A stretch of 64,000 nucleotides of DNA from Candidatus Caldilinea saccharophila (lineage in GTDB: Bacteria > Chloroflexota > Anaerolineae > Caldilineales > Caldilineaceae). The stretch's first letter is position 1, and each line of letters starts with the position of its first letter. Location of the stretch: NCBI GenBank assembly GCA_016710365.1, contig JADJVW010000007.1, positions 62,001-126,000 on the forward strand, given 5' to 3'. The notes under the pieces are model-generated. The model was not told where the DNA came from, made no database searches, and was given only the letters and a program-made list of their open reading frames with translations. Shown here piece after piece: positions 29,153 to 38,289 of this stretch. Both the position numbers and the translations under genes were made by a program.

Positions 29153-30439
29153 TTATGGCTGGACCTCGGCATTTTGTTTCACCCAGTCTAGCCAACGTAC
29201 AACAGTCGATGCACGGCGTAAAGGTGTACTACCGCTGAGGGAGGTGTTCTGCTCAATTGATTGCGCAATTTCTTTTTGATACGTGGACTCAAATTGAAAT
29301 CCACGTTTCCGCCATTGCTCAAATGCAAAACGAAATACTGGGCGCTTTAACATTTGTTCAACCATGATTTGTGTACGCATGTTGAGCGATCTCGTACCGA
29401 TGAAGAGTTGGCCGAGTTCCGTTACTACAAAACCATTCCCGCATCTGGCAAGAAATCCAAGATAGATGCCTGCGTTGGCATAATAATCCGCCTGGCGTTC
29501 ATCAAATTCGAAAAATGACGCAATGTCTGTCCTCGTAGCTGGGCGCCGATCTGCCAGAGAAATGAGATCAACAACTTTATCTAAATCATTTGCCTGAGGA
29601 AATGGAACACATGGCTCTGGCTCTGCCACTGTCTGTTGTGTGAGCGTAGAGATTCTGATCCTTGTAGCAGGTGCTTCGTTGACAACAAAGCCCTGCGCTC
29701 GTTCAACGTAGAGATTGCCGAACTCTTCTTGAAAGCAAAACTGAAAGAAGTAGAACTTTCCATTTGTAAATACGAGAAAGATTGGAACGATGCGCTTGTG
29801 AGATCTGCTTGACCACTCCAGGAACGGGTAATATAGCTGTCAAATATGAAAATCATCCCGCCGATCAGTCTTGACTTCGATCAGATAGATGGCGTCGTGA
29901 CTCTCATATCCACCATCAACTTCGATTTGCACACTGTTCACGTTTACTTGGTGATTTATATTTGGCAACCTGAACTGAAACCTGCCGCTAAATGTTCTTC
30001 CGCGGATCACCAGATTCAAGTCGTTGTCCCTAGTAAAGTTGTGTAGCAGTGACGAAACGAAAGCAAAGTCCAGTGCCTGAGATTCATTTAATCGTTGTAT
30101 ACCAGGAAACGCGTCAAAACGATTCAGATCTGTCTGTGAAGTATATCTATTAAGTTTGATCGGGTAAGCATCTTCGTCCAACCCAAAATAGGTTTTCTTC
30201 ATTGGATCTTTGAAGATAATATATTTGCCGTTTTCCACTGGAAAAATGGTCAGTGAATGTTCCTTAAAAACTTCAGGACACTCGCGCCATGTATCGATCT
30301 TGGCCAATAAGCGTGGTTCGCGACCTGAAATTATCTTCATAGTCTCGGCAGTGACGTAGCTGTACCCTAGATTTGCAATCTCTTGAAAAGTTTCAGTTTT
30401 ACTGAAAAAAGCTGCCCAGGCAGAACTATTCTTCGTCAT
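29153..30439 (-). pseudogene. Probable type II restriction endonuclease with one in-frame stop
   Basis: A 428-codon reading frame interrupted only by TGA at 29840-29842. On both sides the frame is protein-like and continuous (DDFHI, stop, QLYYPFLEWSSRSHKR). A single C to T change from CGA would explain it. The first part holds a PD-(D/E)xK-type nuclease core: EVDGGYES followed by IYLIEVKTD. The C-terminal 150 residues (TRTDIASFFEFDERQADYY and onward) look like a winged-helix target-recognition region. It overlaps the Dam-type methylase by 14 bases, the usual layout of a restriction-modification pair. The region is visibly more AT-rich than its neighbours. Specificity is unknown. Confidence 0.78.
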
Positions 30440-31388
30440 AATTGGGTCTGTCGTAATTCGTAACCAGAATCTCGTTTATTCGCCCTCGCCCTTGCGCTAC
30501 CGAATTGATCATGCGGCTGGCTGTAACACGATAGACATTAAACGAATCGTATAGATTATCGAAAAAGTCATCTGTGGGATCAACATTCGTCGGGTCCGAA
30601 TTGCTGAGCATCATTTTCGCTTGTGTCTTCCGCGACATGCGTCGGTAAAAACTTGCCAATTCACGTTGGTCTTTGTCATCAAATTTATCTCTGGCATAAG
30701 AAGTGAAGCTGGATGTCTTGCTGATGGGACGATATGGCGGATCAAAATAGACAAACGAGCTGTCGTTGATGTGTGGCTCACAATCCTGAAAACTTCCAGT
30801 ACTCAGCTTTGCCGTACTCAAGAGTTCTGATATATGCAAAATATTCTTTTCTTCAAAGATTACCGGGTTCACGTACCGTCCGAATGGGACATTGAAGTCG
30901 CCGGATGTGTTGACCCGATAGAGTCCATTAAAACAAGTCTTATTGAGGAAGATCATCAATGCAGCGCGTTCAATCCACGCGTCGGAAAAAACGCCAAAGT
31001 CGATTGTCCGTCGCTGAGAATTGTATTGTTCTCGGATTGCATAAAAATAGTCTAGTCTACCGTCTTCGTTTTGAGATAAATAATGACTTCGGAGCGAGGT
31101 GAGTGCTTCAATCAGCCTTTGTGGCGCGCGTTGTACTACTAAATAAACCAAAATGAGTTCTTCATTGATATCAAACAGATACGATTCGGTAATTGGATAG
31201 CTCTGAATTATATCGAGAAATACTGCTCCGCCGCCCAGAAATGGTTCGATATAACAACTTATGCTGCCTATTGCAAGCTCGGGCGGGTAATGTAGCCTGA
31301 ATTGTGATAGTAGTTGAGATTTTCCGCCTGCCCATTTTAAGAATGGTCTGGCTTGATAGGGTTTTTGAGCGTCTGAGAAGTTAGCCAT
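30426..31388 (-). CDS. Dam-type DNA adenine-N6 methyltransferase
   Basis: A 320-residue class D12 (alpha-group) methylase. It has motif I PFLKWAGGKSQLL (residue 15), EPFLGGGAVF (about 45) and catalytic motif IV DPPYRP (about 210). It methylates adenine in a short DNA site and would protect the host from the endonuclease encoded downstream. The start at 31388 follows GGAGGAG; upstream codons in frame belong to the hsdR remnant. It is intact while its partner nuclease carries a stop, the survivable combination. AT-rich composition suggests horizontal transfer. GATC specificity is suggested by family only. Confidence 0.88.
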   Translation of the reverse strand: MANFSDAQKPYQARPFLKWAGGKSQLLSQFRLHYPPELAIGSISCYIEPFLGGGAVFLDIIQSYPITESYLFDINEELILVYLVVQRAPQRLIEALTSLRSHYLSQNEDGRLDYFYAIREQYNSQRRTIDFGVFSDAWIERAALMIFLNKTCFNGLYRVNTSGDFNVPFGRYVNPVIFEEKNILHISELLSTAKLSTGSFQDCEPHINDSSFVYFDPPYRPISKTSSFTSYARDKFDDKDQRELASFYRRMSRKTQAKMMLSNSDPTNVDPTDDFFDNLYDSFNVYRVTASRMINSVAQGRGRINEILVTNYDRPNYDEE

Positions 31389-31623
31389 TTCGTAGTATTC
31401 GTCTCCTCCTCTGGCCTCCACCACTGCAATCGGCAGCGTCTCGGCTATAGCGCAGCCGATAGTCGGCATAGCTCGGCGCAAGCTGGCGGTGGCCGTCGCC
31501 CTGCAAGACGATCTGACCCGCCGTAATCGCATACTCCATGGTGAGGTGATGGCCGCCCCAGCCCGCTGCTTGCAGCGCGGGGGTGATCCGATGTAGTTTG
31601 GCGTCTTCTTCGGTATAGGACAT
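31388..31623 (-). pseudogene. hsdR: N-terminal fragment of a type I restriction endonuclease (HsdR)
   Basis: Starting at ATG 31623, MSYTEEDAKLHRITPALQAAG and YADYRLRYS, then after a one-base shift near 31443 TLPIAVVEAR, match the N-terminal nuclease domain of HsdR. The last piece contains the conserved VVEAK-like catalytic strand. The homology ends at about 31400, where the methylase ribosome-binding site begins. The motor and the rest of the subunit are absent. It is the upstream edge of a type I operon whose interior was replaced. Confidence 0.8.
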
Positions 31624-32253
31624 GGCAGGGTGCTGTCTCGGATGGTGAAGTTTAGCTCCTGCTACTATACCCAATCCCGGCGGTGCGAGCAAACCTCCGG
31701 CAGGCCATTCGGGTGTACTTCCGGTTGGGGCGCCAACCAACACAACAGCGGATTCGAGGAAACAACGGATTTTGGGGCTTTCGCCCCGGAAGCAGCCAGG
31801 CTGCCAGCGAATCGAGCAAATCCGTTGCTTCCCAGAATCCGTTGTAGTTTTCCCTCTGCGCCCTTTGTGGCTTGGTGTGAGAAAACCAAATCCTGGCTCA
31901 CACGAAGACACGGAGAACACAAAGCAAAGCAGTACAGTGCTTTTTCTTTGCGCCCTTTGTGGCTTGGTGTGAAAAAACCAGCATTTGATCTGTGAAGCGC
32001 TGCACAACCAGACAGTCAGCATCAACCTTTGTGGCGTTGGATCCGTTTCTTCTTGATTGCACCGAAGCGCCAAGAAGGGAATAGAGAAAAGTTTGTAACT
32101 CTTCAGCCGCATAAGAATAGAACGCGGATGACGCGGATCAGGCAGATAGCTGCGGATCAGATCAGCGAAAATCCGCCTGATCCGCGTCATCCGCGTGCCA
32201 TCGGTTGAACGATGCTTGTCCCACCTGAATAGTTACGCCGAAGGAGGCAGATC
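31624..32253. other. Spacer of 630 bases made of several repeat families
   Basis: No gene was found. It contains an AACGGATT/AATCCGTT inverted repeat (about 31748-31853) and two CCCTTTGTGGCTTGGTGTGA words (from about 31860 and 31951) separated by the complementary CACACGAAGACACGG. The perfect 22-base inverted repeat at 32122-32196 completes it. The final 30 bases form the leader of the HU-like gene. Confidence 0.6.
32122..32196. repeat. Perfect 22-base inverted repeat (GCGGATGACGCGGATCAG family)
   Basis: The arm at 32122-32143 pairs perfectly with 32175-32196 around a 31-base loop. Related degenerate copies are found in the iolD-iolA spacer (about 3941-4160) and before the dehydrogenase at 13783 (about 13655-13745). 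It lies 57 bases before the HU-like start and is not followed by a T-run. Confidence 0.75.
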
Positions 32254-32655
32254 ATGGCAAAGCGCGTCACCGCCATCAACACCTATCGCACCCGCATCCA
32301 GCGCGGCCCCATCGTGGAGCCCACGGAGCTTGCCCACTTTGTCGCCGAGCGCGAGAATCTCAGCCCCTCCGACGTGACCCACGCGCTGCTGGCCATCGGC
32401 GACGCCGCGCTCTATCTGCTGCGCACCGGGCGCAGTGTGCGGCTGGCTGGGGTGGGGATGCTGACGCCCAGTGTGGATATGGCGGGAACCTTCTCGGCGC
32501 GGCTGGTCTTTGACCGCAAGCTGCTGCGCCACGCCCGGCCCGCGGGCAAGGCATTCCTGGGCGAGTTCAGCCACGCCGAGCATCGCCACAGAAGCCCCGA
32601 CGAACTCGTGGCGCTGTGGAACGCCGAGCACCCGGACGATGCGGTGGAGGAGTAA
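32254..32655 (+). CDS. HU-like DNA-binding protein (HU-HIG type)
   Basis: A 133-residue protein starting behind GAAGGAGGCAG. Residues 10-95 have the HU/IHF-like fold pattern: RGPIVEPTELAHFVAERENL-type helices, then DVTHALLAIGDAALYLL and a beta arm beginning SVRLAGVGMLTPSVD, the counterpart of GxGxF in HU. Such proteins bend or coat DNA. The C-terminal 40 residues (EHRHRSPDELVALWNAEHPDD) are acidic and variable. It stands alone between repeat-rich spacers, at the edge of the accessory zone. Confidence 0.8.
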   Translation: MAKRVTAINTYRTRIQRGPIVEPTELAHFVAERENLSPSDVTHALLAIGDAALYLLRTGRSVRLAGVGMLTPSVDMAGTFSARLVFDRKLLRHARPAGKAFLGEFSHAEHRHRSPDELVALWNAEHPDDAVEE

Positions 32656-33231
32656 CCGGGACAGAGGGCTATTATCCACAGATGGCACAGATGGGAAAAG
32701 AGACATTTTGTTATTCTCTGTGTTGTCTGTGCAATTTGTGGATGCGAAGGGGCGAAAAAAAGGTATTGTAGGCCTCAATTTATTGTGATATACTTTCCCC
32801 AACTACAAACAAAACAATTAAATAAGATCTCCATGTATTTTGCAGAGTCTGAGATTTAAGGCGATGGCCGTCAATCCCTTTCGGTTGACTGGTTTTTTGC
32901 CTTCTTCTGGCTATGCACAGTATCTCAGCTTTGCAACCCTTTCGAATAACTCCCGGTTTGGTTATTTTACGAGTGGTTTCAAAAATCGGCTGCGTCTCAG
33001 ATTTTTGGCGAGAACGTCCCGGCGCTGGTCACAGGATGCGCGCTTTGGTGAAAGCTCGTAACCAATGCCGGAAACGCACCAAAACTTGAGGCACGCTCTT
33101 AAGAATCTAAACCAGCGGCTTCTATTATTGTTAAATCACAGTCAATCGGCGTATATGCGGCAACTCAGATCGGTAGAATTGTTCTAAAAAGGATCGAAGC
33201 ATGAGGCTTCGTGTGAAAATGGAGCATTTGT
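32656..33231. other. Gene-free spacer of 576 bases before the UroD-like gene
   Basis: It begins with an ATCCACAGATGGCACAGAT inverted repeat (32671-32696 with 32717-32743), the same family as 16083-16196. The middle (32770-33200) is AT-richer and shows no gene. A small hairpin (CGAAGC, ATGAG loop, GCTTCG) lies at about 33197-33213, just before the GGAG of the next gene. Confidence 0.6.
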
Positions 33232-34380
33232 ATGCAAGCAATGACCAGCCATGAGCGGTTCAAGCGCATGTTCGAGCACAGAGAGGCGGACCGTATTCCG
33301 ATCATCGATGACCCCTGGGACGCCACCATCGAACGCTGGCAACGGGAGGGTATGCCCACCGACGTCAGTTATGTGGATTATTTTGATTTAGACCGCACTG
33401 CTATGATCCATGTCGACAATTCCCCTCAATACGAACGCAGGGTAGTGGAGGAAACAGACACCTATAGGACGGTCGTCAGCCACTGGGGCGTCACCCAGAA
33501 AACATGGAAACATGCGGCCTCCACCCCTCAATTTCTGGATTTTACCATCGTCGATCCTGACAAGTGGGTGGAAGCCAAGGCGCGCATGCAGCCTACGCCC
33601 GATCGAATTCCCTGGGATTATCTGCGGCAAAACTATCCAATTTGGAAAGAGCAGGGGTACTGGATCCGGGGAGCCCTCTGGTTCGGCTTTGATGTCACCC
33701 ATTCCTGGATTGTGGGAACAGAGCGGCTGCTTTTCGCCCTGAGCGACAACCCAGAATGGTGTTCGGAAATGTTCTCTCACCTGCTCGAAGTCAATCTCAG
33801 CCTGCTCGATCTGGTCTGGGACGCGGGATATGAGTTCGACTCGGTCTTTTGGTGGGACGACATGGGGTACAAGCACAATCAGTTCTTCTCGCTGCGCATG
33901 TATCGTGAACTGCTCAAGCCTTTCCATCGACGTGCGATCGAGTGGGCGCATGAAAAAGGCATCAAGGCGCACCTGCATTCTTGTGGCGATATCAATGTGT
34001 TTGTGCCGGAACTTGTCGGCATGGGACTCGATGCGCTGAACCCGCTCGAAGTTAAGGCCGGTATGGTGTACTTGACCCCAATGTCAAGACCACGAACTGA
34101 CGAAAATAAGATGGATCTGATAGACTGACCGCCATCTGTGCGGAGGATAGGGCAACGCTGGAGAGCGACCCGAGCGCCGCGCAGATGGCGAAGTGGTTGG
34201 GGCAGAGGTGGCCCGTCATCTCTGCCCTCTCGCACAACTTCAGTGGCGAGAGGTTGGTCGTGGCTGTTGTCCTCTGCAACCAGTTTGCCCAGGAAAGCGA
34301 TAAACTCAAACCCCCCGTGACCAGGCGACGCTGTTGAGAACGCGAGTGGCTGGCCGTTCTTGTTCGGCTGATGCGACAGG

Positions 34381-35196
34381 TCAGGTCCAGTAGACAGTTG
34401 CCGGCGTGCGGTAGCCGAGACTCTGGTGCGGCCGATCCTGGTTGTAGAAGACGAAGTACCGTTCGCCCCGCTGCCAGCGCTGGGGCTGTGGCATACCGAT
34501 GTAGATAAATGTCTTCATACTTGAGTGAACGCCACAGGCGCTCACAAAGATGTTGTCATATGCGCGCCCCCGACCATCCATGCTGATCCGAATGGCGGCG
34601 CGCTCCAGTCGAGTAGTGAAAGCCAGCGCCGTGAACTGGGCGCCCTGGTCGCTGTTGAAGATGTCCGGGCAACCTATTGTCAGCGCCGTCTCCAGTGCAT
34701 CCAGGCAGAAGAGGCCATCCAGCGTGTTCGAGAGTTCCCAGGTCAGCACATAGCGACTGAACCAGTCCATGATGACGACCAGGTACATGAACCCTTGCGC
34801 CAGCGGCACATAGGTGATGTCGGTGGCCCATACCTGGTTGGGACGCTCGACCGGGAGATTGCGCAGCAGATAGGGATACTTCCGCAGCCCGGCATCCGCC
34901 ACCGTTGTCCGTCGCCTGGGATAGATTGCTTGCAGCCCCATCACCTGCATCAACCGCTGCACCCGCTTGTGGTTGACTGTATACCCCAGGCGTTGCAGAT
35001 GCACCGTCATCCGCAGCCGGCCATAGAAGGGTGTCTTCAGATATTGCTCGTCGATACACCGCATCAACTCCAGGTTCAACGCCGTTTCCGACGCTGCACG
35101 ATAATAGTAGCTGGCCCGATTCAGCCCCAGCAGTTCACACTGCCGCCGCACGCTGAGCGCCGGGCGTCCCGGTTCAACCAGGGCGCTTCGCCTCAA
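34381..35196 (-). pseudogene. IS3-family transposase OrfB, copy 2 (frame-scrambled around the catalytic Glu)
   Basis: A 271-codon open frame. The HTH_21-like start RRQCELLGLNRASYYY and catalytic Asp motifs WATDITY and NSDQGAQF are intact. After AYDNIFV it reads SACGVHSSMKTFIYIG, where copy 1 reads ERLWRSLKYEDIYLH. One base is missing near 34543 and two near 34464, so the frame recovers at ERYFVFYNQDRPHQSLGY. The segment with the third catalytic residue (Glu) is lost, so this transposase should be inactive. Two bases missing near 35186 also break the join to orfA. Confidence 0.85.
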
Positions 35197-35482
35197 CTGA
35201 ACCCGGCAGCCTTTTTTTCAGCCACTCAAGCTCCATCTTCAGGCGCCCAATCTGCTCATACAACTCGCTCTCCGTCCTGGTCGTCGGCTGACCCTTGGCT
35301 GCTGGCCGCCGCTCGAACAAACTGGCGCCCTCCGTCATCAGCGTCGCCTTCCATTCGCTTATCTGCGTCGGATGCACGCCGCTCTCGCTCGCCAACTGGC
35401 TCACTGTCGTTCCGTTCTTGGCTGCCTCCACCGCCATCCGAAACTTGTACTCCGGGCTGTACTGCTTGCGTTCCTTGCTCAT
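35174..35482 (-). CDS. IS3-family transposase OrfA, copy 2
   Basis: A 102-residue OrfA identical to copy 1 up to the A-run, with the helix-turn-helix TVSQLASESGVHPTQISEW and the C-terminal zipper helix. With A7 instead of A8 it runs on as KKRLPGSVEAKRPG before stopping. In the two-base-longer version seen in copy 1 this frame would continue straight into OrfB. It is possible that the intact element needs frameshifting in one A-run state and none in the other. Confidence 0.88.
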   Translation of the reverse strand: MSKERKQYSPEYKFRMAVEAAKNGTTVSQLASESGVHPTQISEWKATLMTEGASLFERRPAAKGQPTTRTESELYEQIGRLKMELEWLKKRLPGSVEAKRPG

Positions 35483-35886
35483 TGTTTGTTCCCCTCCACC
35501 TGCTCTGTATCCCTGCGGTTCACTTTAGCACGTGGTCCAGTTCTTGGGGTCAATTATATGGATCCAACCCATCTCAAGAAGACTTACGGTAAGGATCTCG
35601 TGCTGCATGGCGGGATCAACGCCGTCCTGTGGGATCAACGCGAGGCTATCGAGGCAGAGATGCGCAGGGTAGTGCCTGTGGTCAAGGAGTCCGGCGGCTA
35701 CATCTTCTCGTCGGATCACTCGGTGCCGTCGAGCGTGAGCCTGGAGGACTTTCGGCGCATTATCGAGTTGGCAAAGGAGTTGGGGACGTATTGAGGTTGA
35801 CCCACCAAAATTGTCCTGATCGAGCAAAGTTGTTTATGTCGTATTTAACGTTTAGAAGCTTGACATGTGCTACTGAGGAGACGATC

Positions 35887-37266
35887 ATGAGTACGAAAAG
35901 GATGAGTCGACGAGATTTCTTACGCGTATCAGGGATGAGTGTAGCTGGGTTGGCATTGGTTGCTTGCGCCGCACCGGTGGCGCCAGGCGCTTCATCAGGC
36001 GCAGAGAGTGCTCCGAGTGACGGCGTCACAGAGATCCGTCTTGGCACCTGGGGTGACACCACTGACAAGACTGTATAGGAGAGCATTGCAGCGTATATCT
36101 CCGAAATCAACCCCAAACTCAAAGTCACGGTCGAACAGTACCCTGGCGGCTATTATGAGAAAGTGCAGGCGAATTTCGCCGCTGGAACTCCGGCTGAGGT
36201 CATCTATTTCCAAGGATGGTCATGGCAACCCTTTGCCGATAAGGATCAACTGTCGGCGCTTGATGACTTTGTCAACCGTGACAGCGCTTCTGCTGCCTGG
36301 CCTGACATCCCCAACTACAACGACAACACCCTCTGGTATGGTAAACGCTACATGACGGTTGCCGACACCGGTTCTGTGGTTATGCTTTACAACAAGGATC
36401 TGTTCGACGCCGCCGAGATTCCACAACCGACCACGGGATGGACGTACGCCGACTTCCAAAATGCAGTCGAAAAGATCAGCGGTGAAAAAGATGGCGCCAA
36501 AACCTACGGATATGCCCAGGCAGGCGGCTGGAATGGCACCTATCTGCGCTCGCTGCACTGGATGCGTATGAATGGCGGCCTCGAATGGGATAGTATTGTA
36601 GAGCCTAAGCAATCAAAGTGGATGCAACCAGAGATTCTGGAAGGGCTACAGTACACGGTCGTCGATACCGTTGCCAAAGGTCTCTGTCCCAGCCCGGCCA
36701 CAATTTCAGGCGGCGGCGTCTCGCTGGCTACGGGCAACGTGGGCATGGTGATGGAAGGCCCTTGGTACTTATCGTCGCTATTCGGCCCAGACGCAGCGGT
36801 TGAAGGAGGCATTAACTATGATGCAGTCGAGCCTCCTGTCGGCTCAACCGGCGCTGATGAGACGATTGCCGAAATCCATGGCCATGTGATGGCCAAGGCG
36901 GCGGCAGATCCGGATGCTGCATGGGAGGTCATGAAGGCAATCGTATCGGAAGAAGGTCAGAAACGTATTGCCGCCGGCGGTCGCATGTGTAGCACGCCGG
37001 AGTACATCGAGTCCCTTTGGGCGCCACTTGCCCAAGAAAAGTTCAACTTCAGCAATGCCAAGGCTTATGCTGACTCCATGCGCACGGGCCGCAACCCGAT
37101 CATATCGGGCGCTGGGGCCAATTATGATGCAGTCGCCGGTCCCAGCACACCGTTGGCTGTGGCGTGGGACGCCATGTTGGCTGGCACAAGCGCAGAAGAA
37201 GCAATTGGTACAGCGCAACCGCTGCTGCAGAAGATCTTGGATGACTACTGGAGCAAGAAGGGCTAG
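35887..37266 (+). pseudogene. Sugar ABC transporter binding protein (Tat lipoprotein) with one in-frame stop
   Basis: A family 1 extracellular binding protein of 459 codons. It starts behind GAGGAGACGATC with a twin-arginine signal (MSRRDFLRVSG) that ends in a lipobox-like LVAC. One TAG at 36076-36078 interrupts it after WGDTTDKTV; the frame continues unchanged with ESIAAYISEINPKLKVTVE. CAG to TAG (C to T) would explain it. The rest (GWSWQPFADKDQLSALDDFV, MLYNKDLFDAAEIPQP) is a complete binding domain. It would feed the two permeases downstream. The stop could be real, a consensus error or suppressed. Confidence 0.88.
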
Positions 37267-37282
37267 TAGCACGTCAAAGCAA

Positions 37283-37319
37283 CTAAGTGACAGTCACCTT
37301 GCAGGTGACTGTCACTTAG
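37283..37319 (+). promoter_or_regulatory. Intercistronic stem-loop between binding protein and permeases
   Basis: A perfect 17-base-pair stem (37283-37299 with 37303-37319) with a TGC loop, 16 bases after the binding-protein stop. It has no T-run. It matches in design the hairpin at 6924-6956 in the first transporter, though the sequence is unrelated. Confidence 0.78.
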
Positions 37320-37359
37320 CCAACATAGTTTCTCTTCATCTTTTTGAAAAGAGACAGAT

Positions 37360-38289
37360 ATGACAGCGCTCCCTCAAAAGCGGAGAGGTCCGTCTGGTGT
37401 GAAACGCGCCGAATGGCGTGATGGATGGCTGTTCGCCATGCCATTCCTGATTGGCGTTGTGGTGTTCTGGCTGGGGCCCATGCTCTATTCATTGTTCCTG
37501 GTTACGCAGGACTGGGACATGTTGGGGCCGCCTCGATTCGTCGGTCTACTTAACATCACAAACGCGCTCAACGATCCTCTGGTTTCGAAATCCCTTTATA
37601 ACACAGCTTTTTACACATTTATCGGCGTCCCATTGCAACTGCTCATCGCGCTCTTGCTCGCTCTGGCGTTGAACCAAAAGCTGCGCGGGCGGGCATTCTA
37701 TCGCACCATCTTTTATCTGCCTGCGATCACGCCAGCGGTGGCCTTTGCCGTGGTCTGGATGCAGATATTCAATGCTGACTTTGGCGTCTTCAATAATATC
37801 TTGCGCGCGCTTGGCCTGCCGGGCGTCAACTGGCTTTTTAATCCAGATATTGCCAAGCCAGCGTTTATCCTCATGAGCCTGTGGACCGTAGGCCCTCAGA
37901 TGGTGATATTTTTGGCCGGGTTGCAGGGCGTGCCGGTCGAGTTGCTTGAGGCAGCTGAGATCGATGGCGCCAACAGTTGGCAACGATTTTGGAGTGTATC
38001 CATCCCTCTGCTGTCTCCGGTCATTTTCTTCAACCTGGTGATAGGCATTATTGGCAGCTTCCAGGTCTTCAACAACGCGTTCATCATGACGAACGGCGGT
38101 CCACAAAATGCCACGCTCTTTGTCGTGCTCTATGTCTACTTGAATGGCTTTCGCTTTTTCAAGATGGGCTACGCCGCCACCTTAGCGTGGATGCTTTTCT
38201 GGATCATCATGATCTTTACAGCATTTCAATTTTTTGCTGGCAATCGGTGGGTCTACTATGAGGGCAAGGTCGACAAGGGAACAGAATGA
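37360..38289 (+). CDS. Sugar ABC transporter permease 1 (MalF/UgpA type)
   Basis: A 309-residue inner-membrane protein with six hydrophobic segments (first FAMPFLIGVVVFWLGPML, about residue 28). It has the family EAA loop LEAAEIDGANSWQRFWSVSIP (about 193), which docks the ATPase. It pairs with the permease at 38286, whose ATG overlaps this stop. No ATPase gene is present in the cluster, so the transporter probably shares a general sugar ATPase (MsmK/UgpC type) encoded elsewhere. The start at 37360 is preceded by AAAGAGACAGAT. Confidence 0.92.
   Translation: MTALPQKRRGPSGVKRAEWRDGWLFAMPFLIGVVVFWLGPMLYSLFLVTQDWDMLGPPRFVGLLNITNALNDPLVSKSLYNTAFYTFIGVPLQLLIALLLALALNQKLRGRAFYRTIFYLPAITPAVAFAVVWMQIFNADFGVFNNILRALGLPGVNWLFNPDIAKPAFILMSLWTVGPQMVIFLAGLQGVPVELLEAAEIDGANSWQRFWSVSIPLLSPVIFFNLVIGIIGSFQVFNNAFIMTNGGPQNATLFVVLYVYLNGFRFFKMGYAATLAWMLFWIIMIFTAFQFFAGNRWVYYEGKVDKGTE

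Larger units (their letters stand above)
34067..35556 (-). mobile_element. IS3-family (IS150-like) insertion sequence, copy 2, with TATGG duplication
   Basis: About 1490 bases with the same ends as copy 1 (TGTACTTGACCCC and the complement of TAATTGACCCC). It is flanked by TATGG at 34062-34066 and 35557-35561, a perfect 5-base target duplication. It differs from copy 1 by a handful of small indels. It inserted into the UroD-like gene. Because it has its own duplication, it moved as a single IS and not as one end of a compound transposon with copy 1. The slippery run between orfA and orfB is A7 here. Confidence 0.95.
33232..35794 (+). pseudogene. Uroporphyrinogen-decarboxylase-like protein split by IS copy 2
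   Basis: Joining 33232-34066 to 35562-35794, that is removing the IS and one copy of the TATGG duplication, gives 1068 bases: exactly 356 codons with no stop before the end. The reconstructed protein belongs to the UroD/MtaA-CmuA TIM-barrel family: ERFKRMFEHREADRIPI near the start, HLHSCGDIN (about residue 245), NPLEVKAGMDP across the junction and LVLHGGINAVLW after it. Members next to sugar transporters are not heme enzymes and mostly lack known substrates; some transfer methyl groups. The start is behind GGAG. The insertion looks recent, since both halves are otherwise undamaged. Confidence 0.9.

Noticed and set aside
26692..35556. Two same-orientation IS copies flanking the restriction-modification genes, as if a compound transposon
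   Set aside because: Copy 2 has its own perfect TATGG duplication on both sides within one gene, so it inserted alone; the segment between the copies did not move with it.
34525..35592. A 355-codon plus-strand reading frame across IS copy 2
   Set aside because: It is antisense to OrfA and OrfB; the protein-like frames are on the minus strand with catalytic motifs.
29840..36078. UGA at 29840 and UAG at 36076 as selenocysteine or pyrrolysine codons
   Set aside because: Two different stops, no SECIS-like or PYLIS-like structure seen, no active-site role at either position, and each is one C to T change from a common codon (CGA, CAG).
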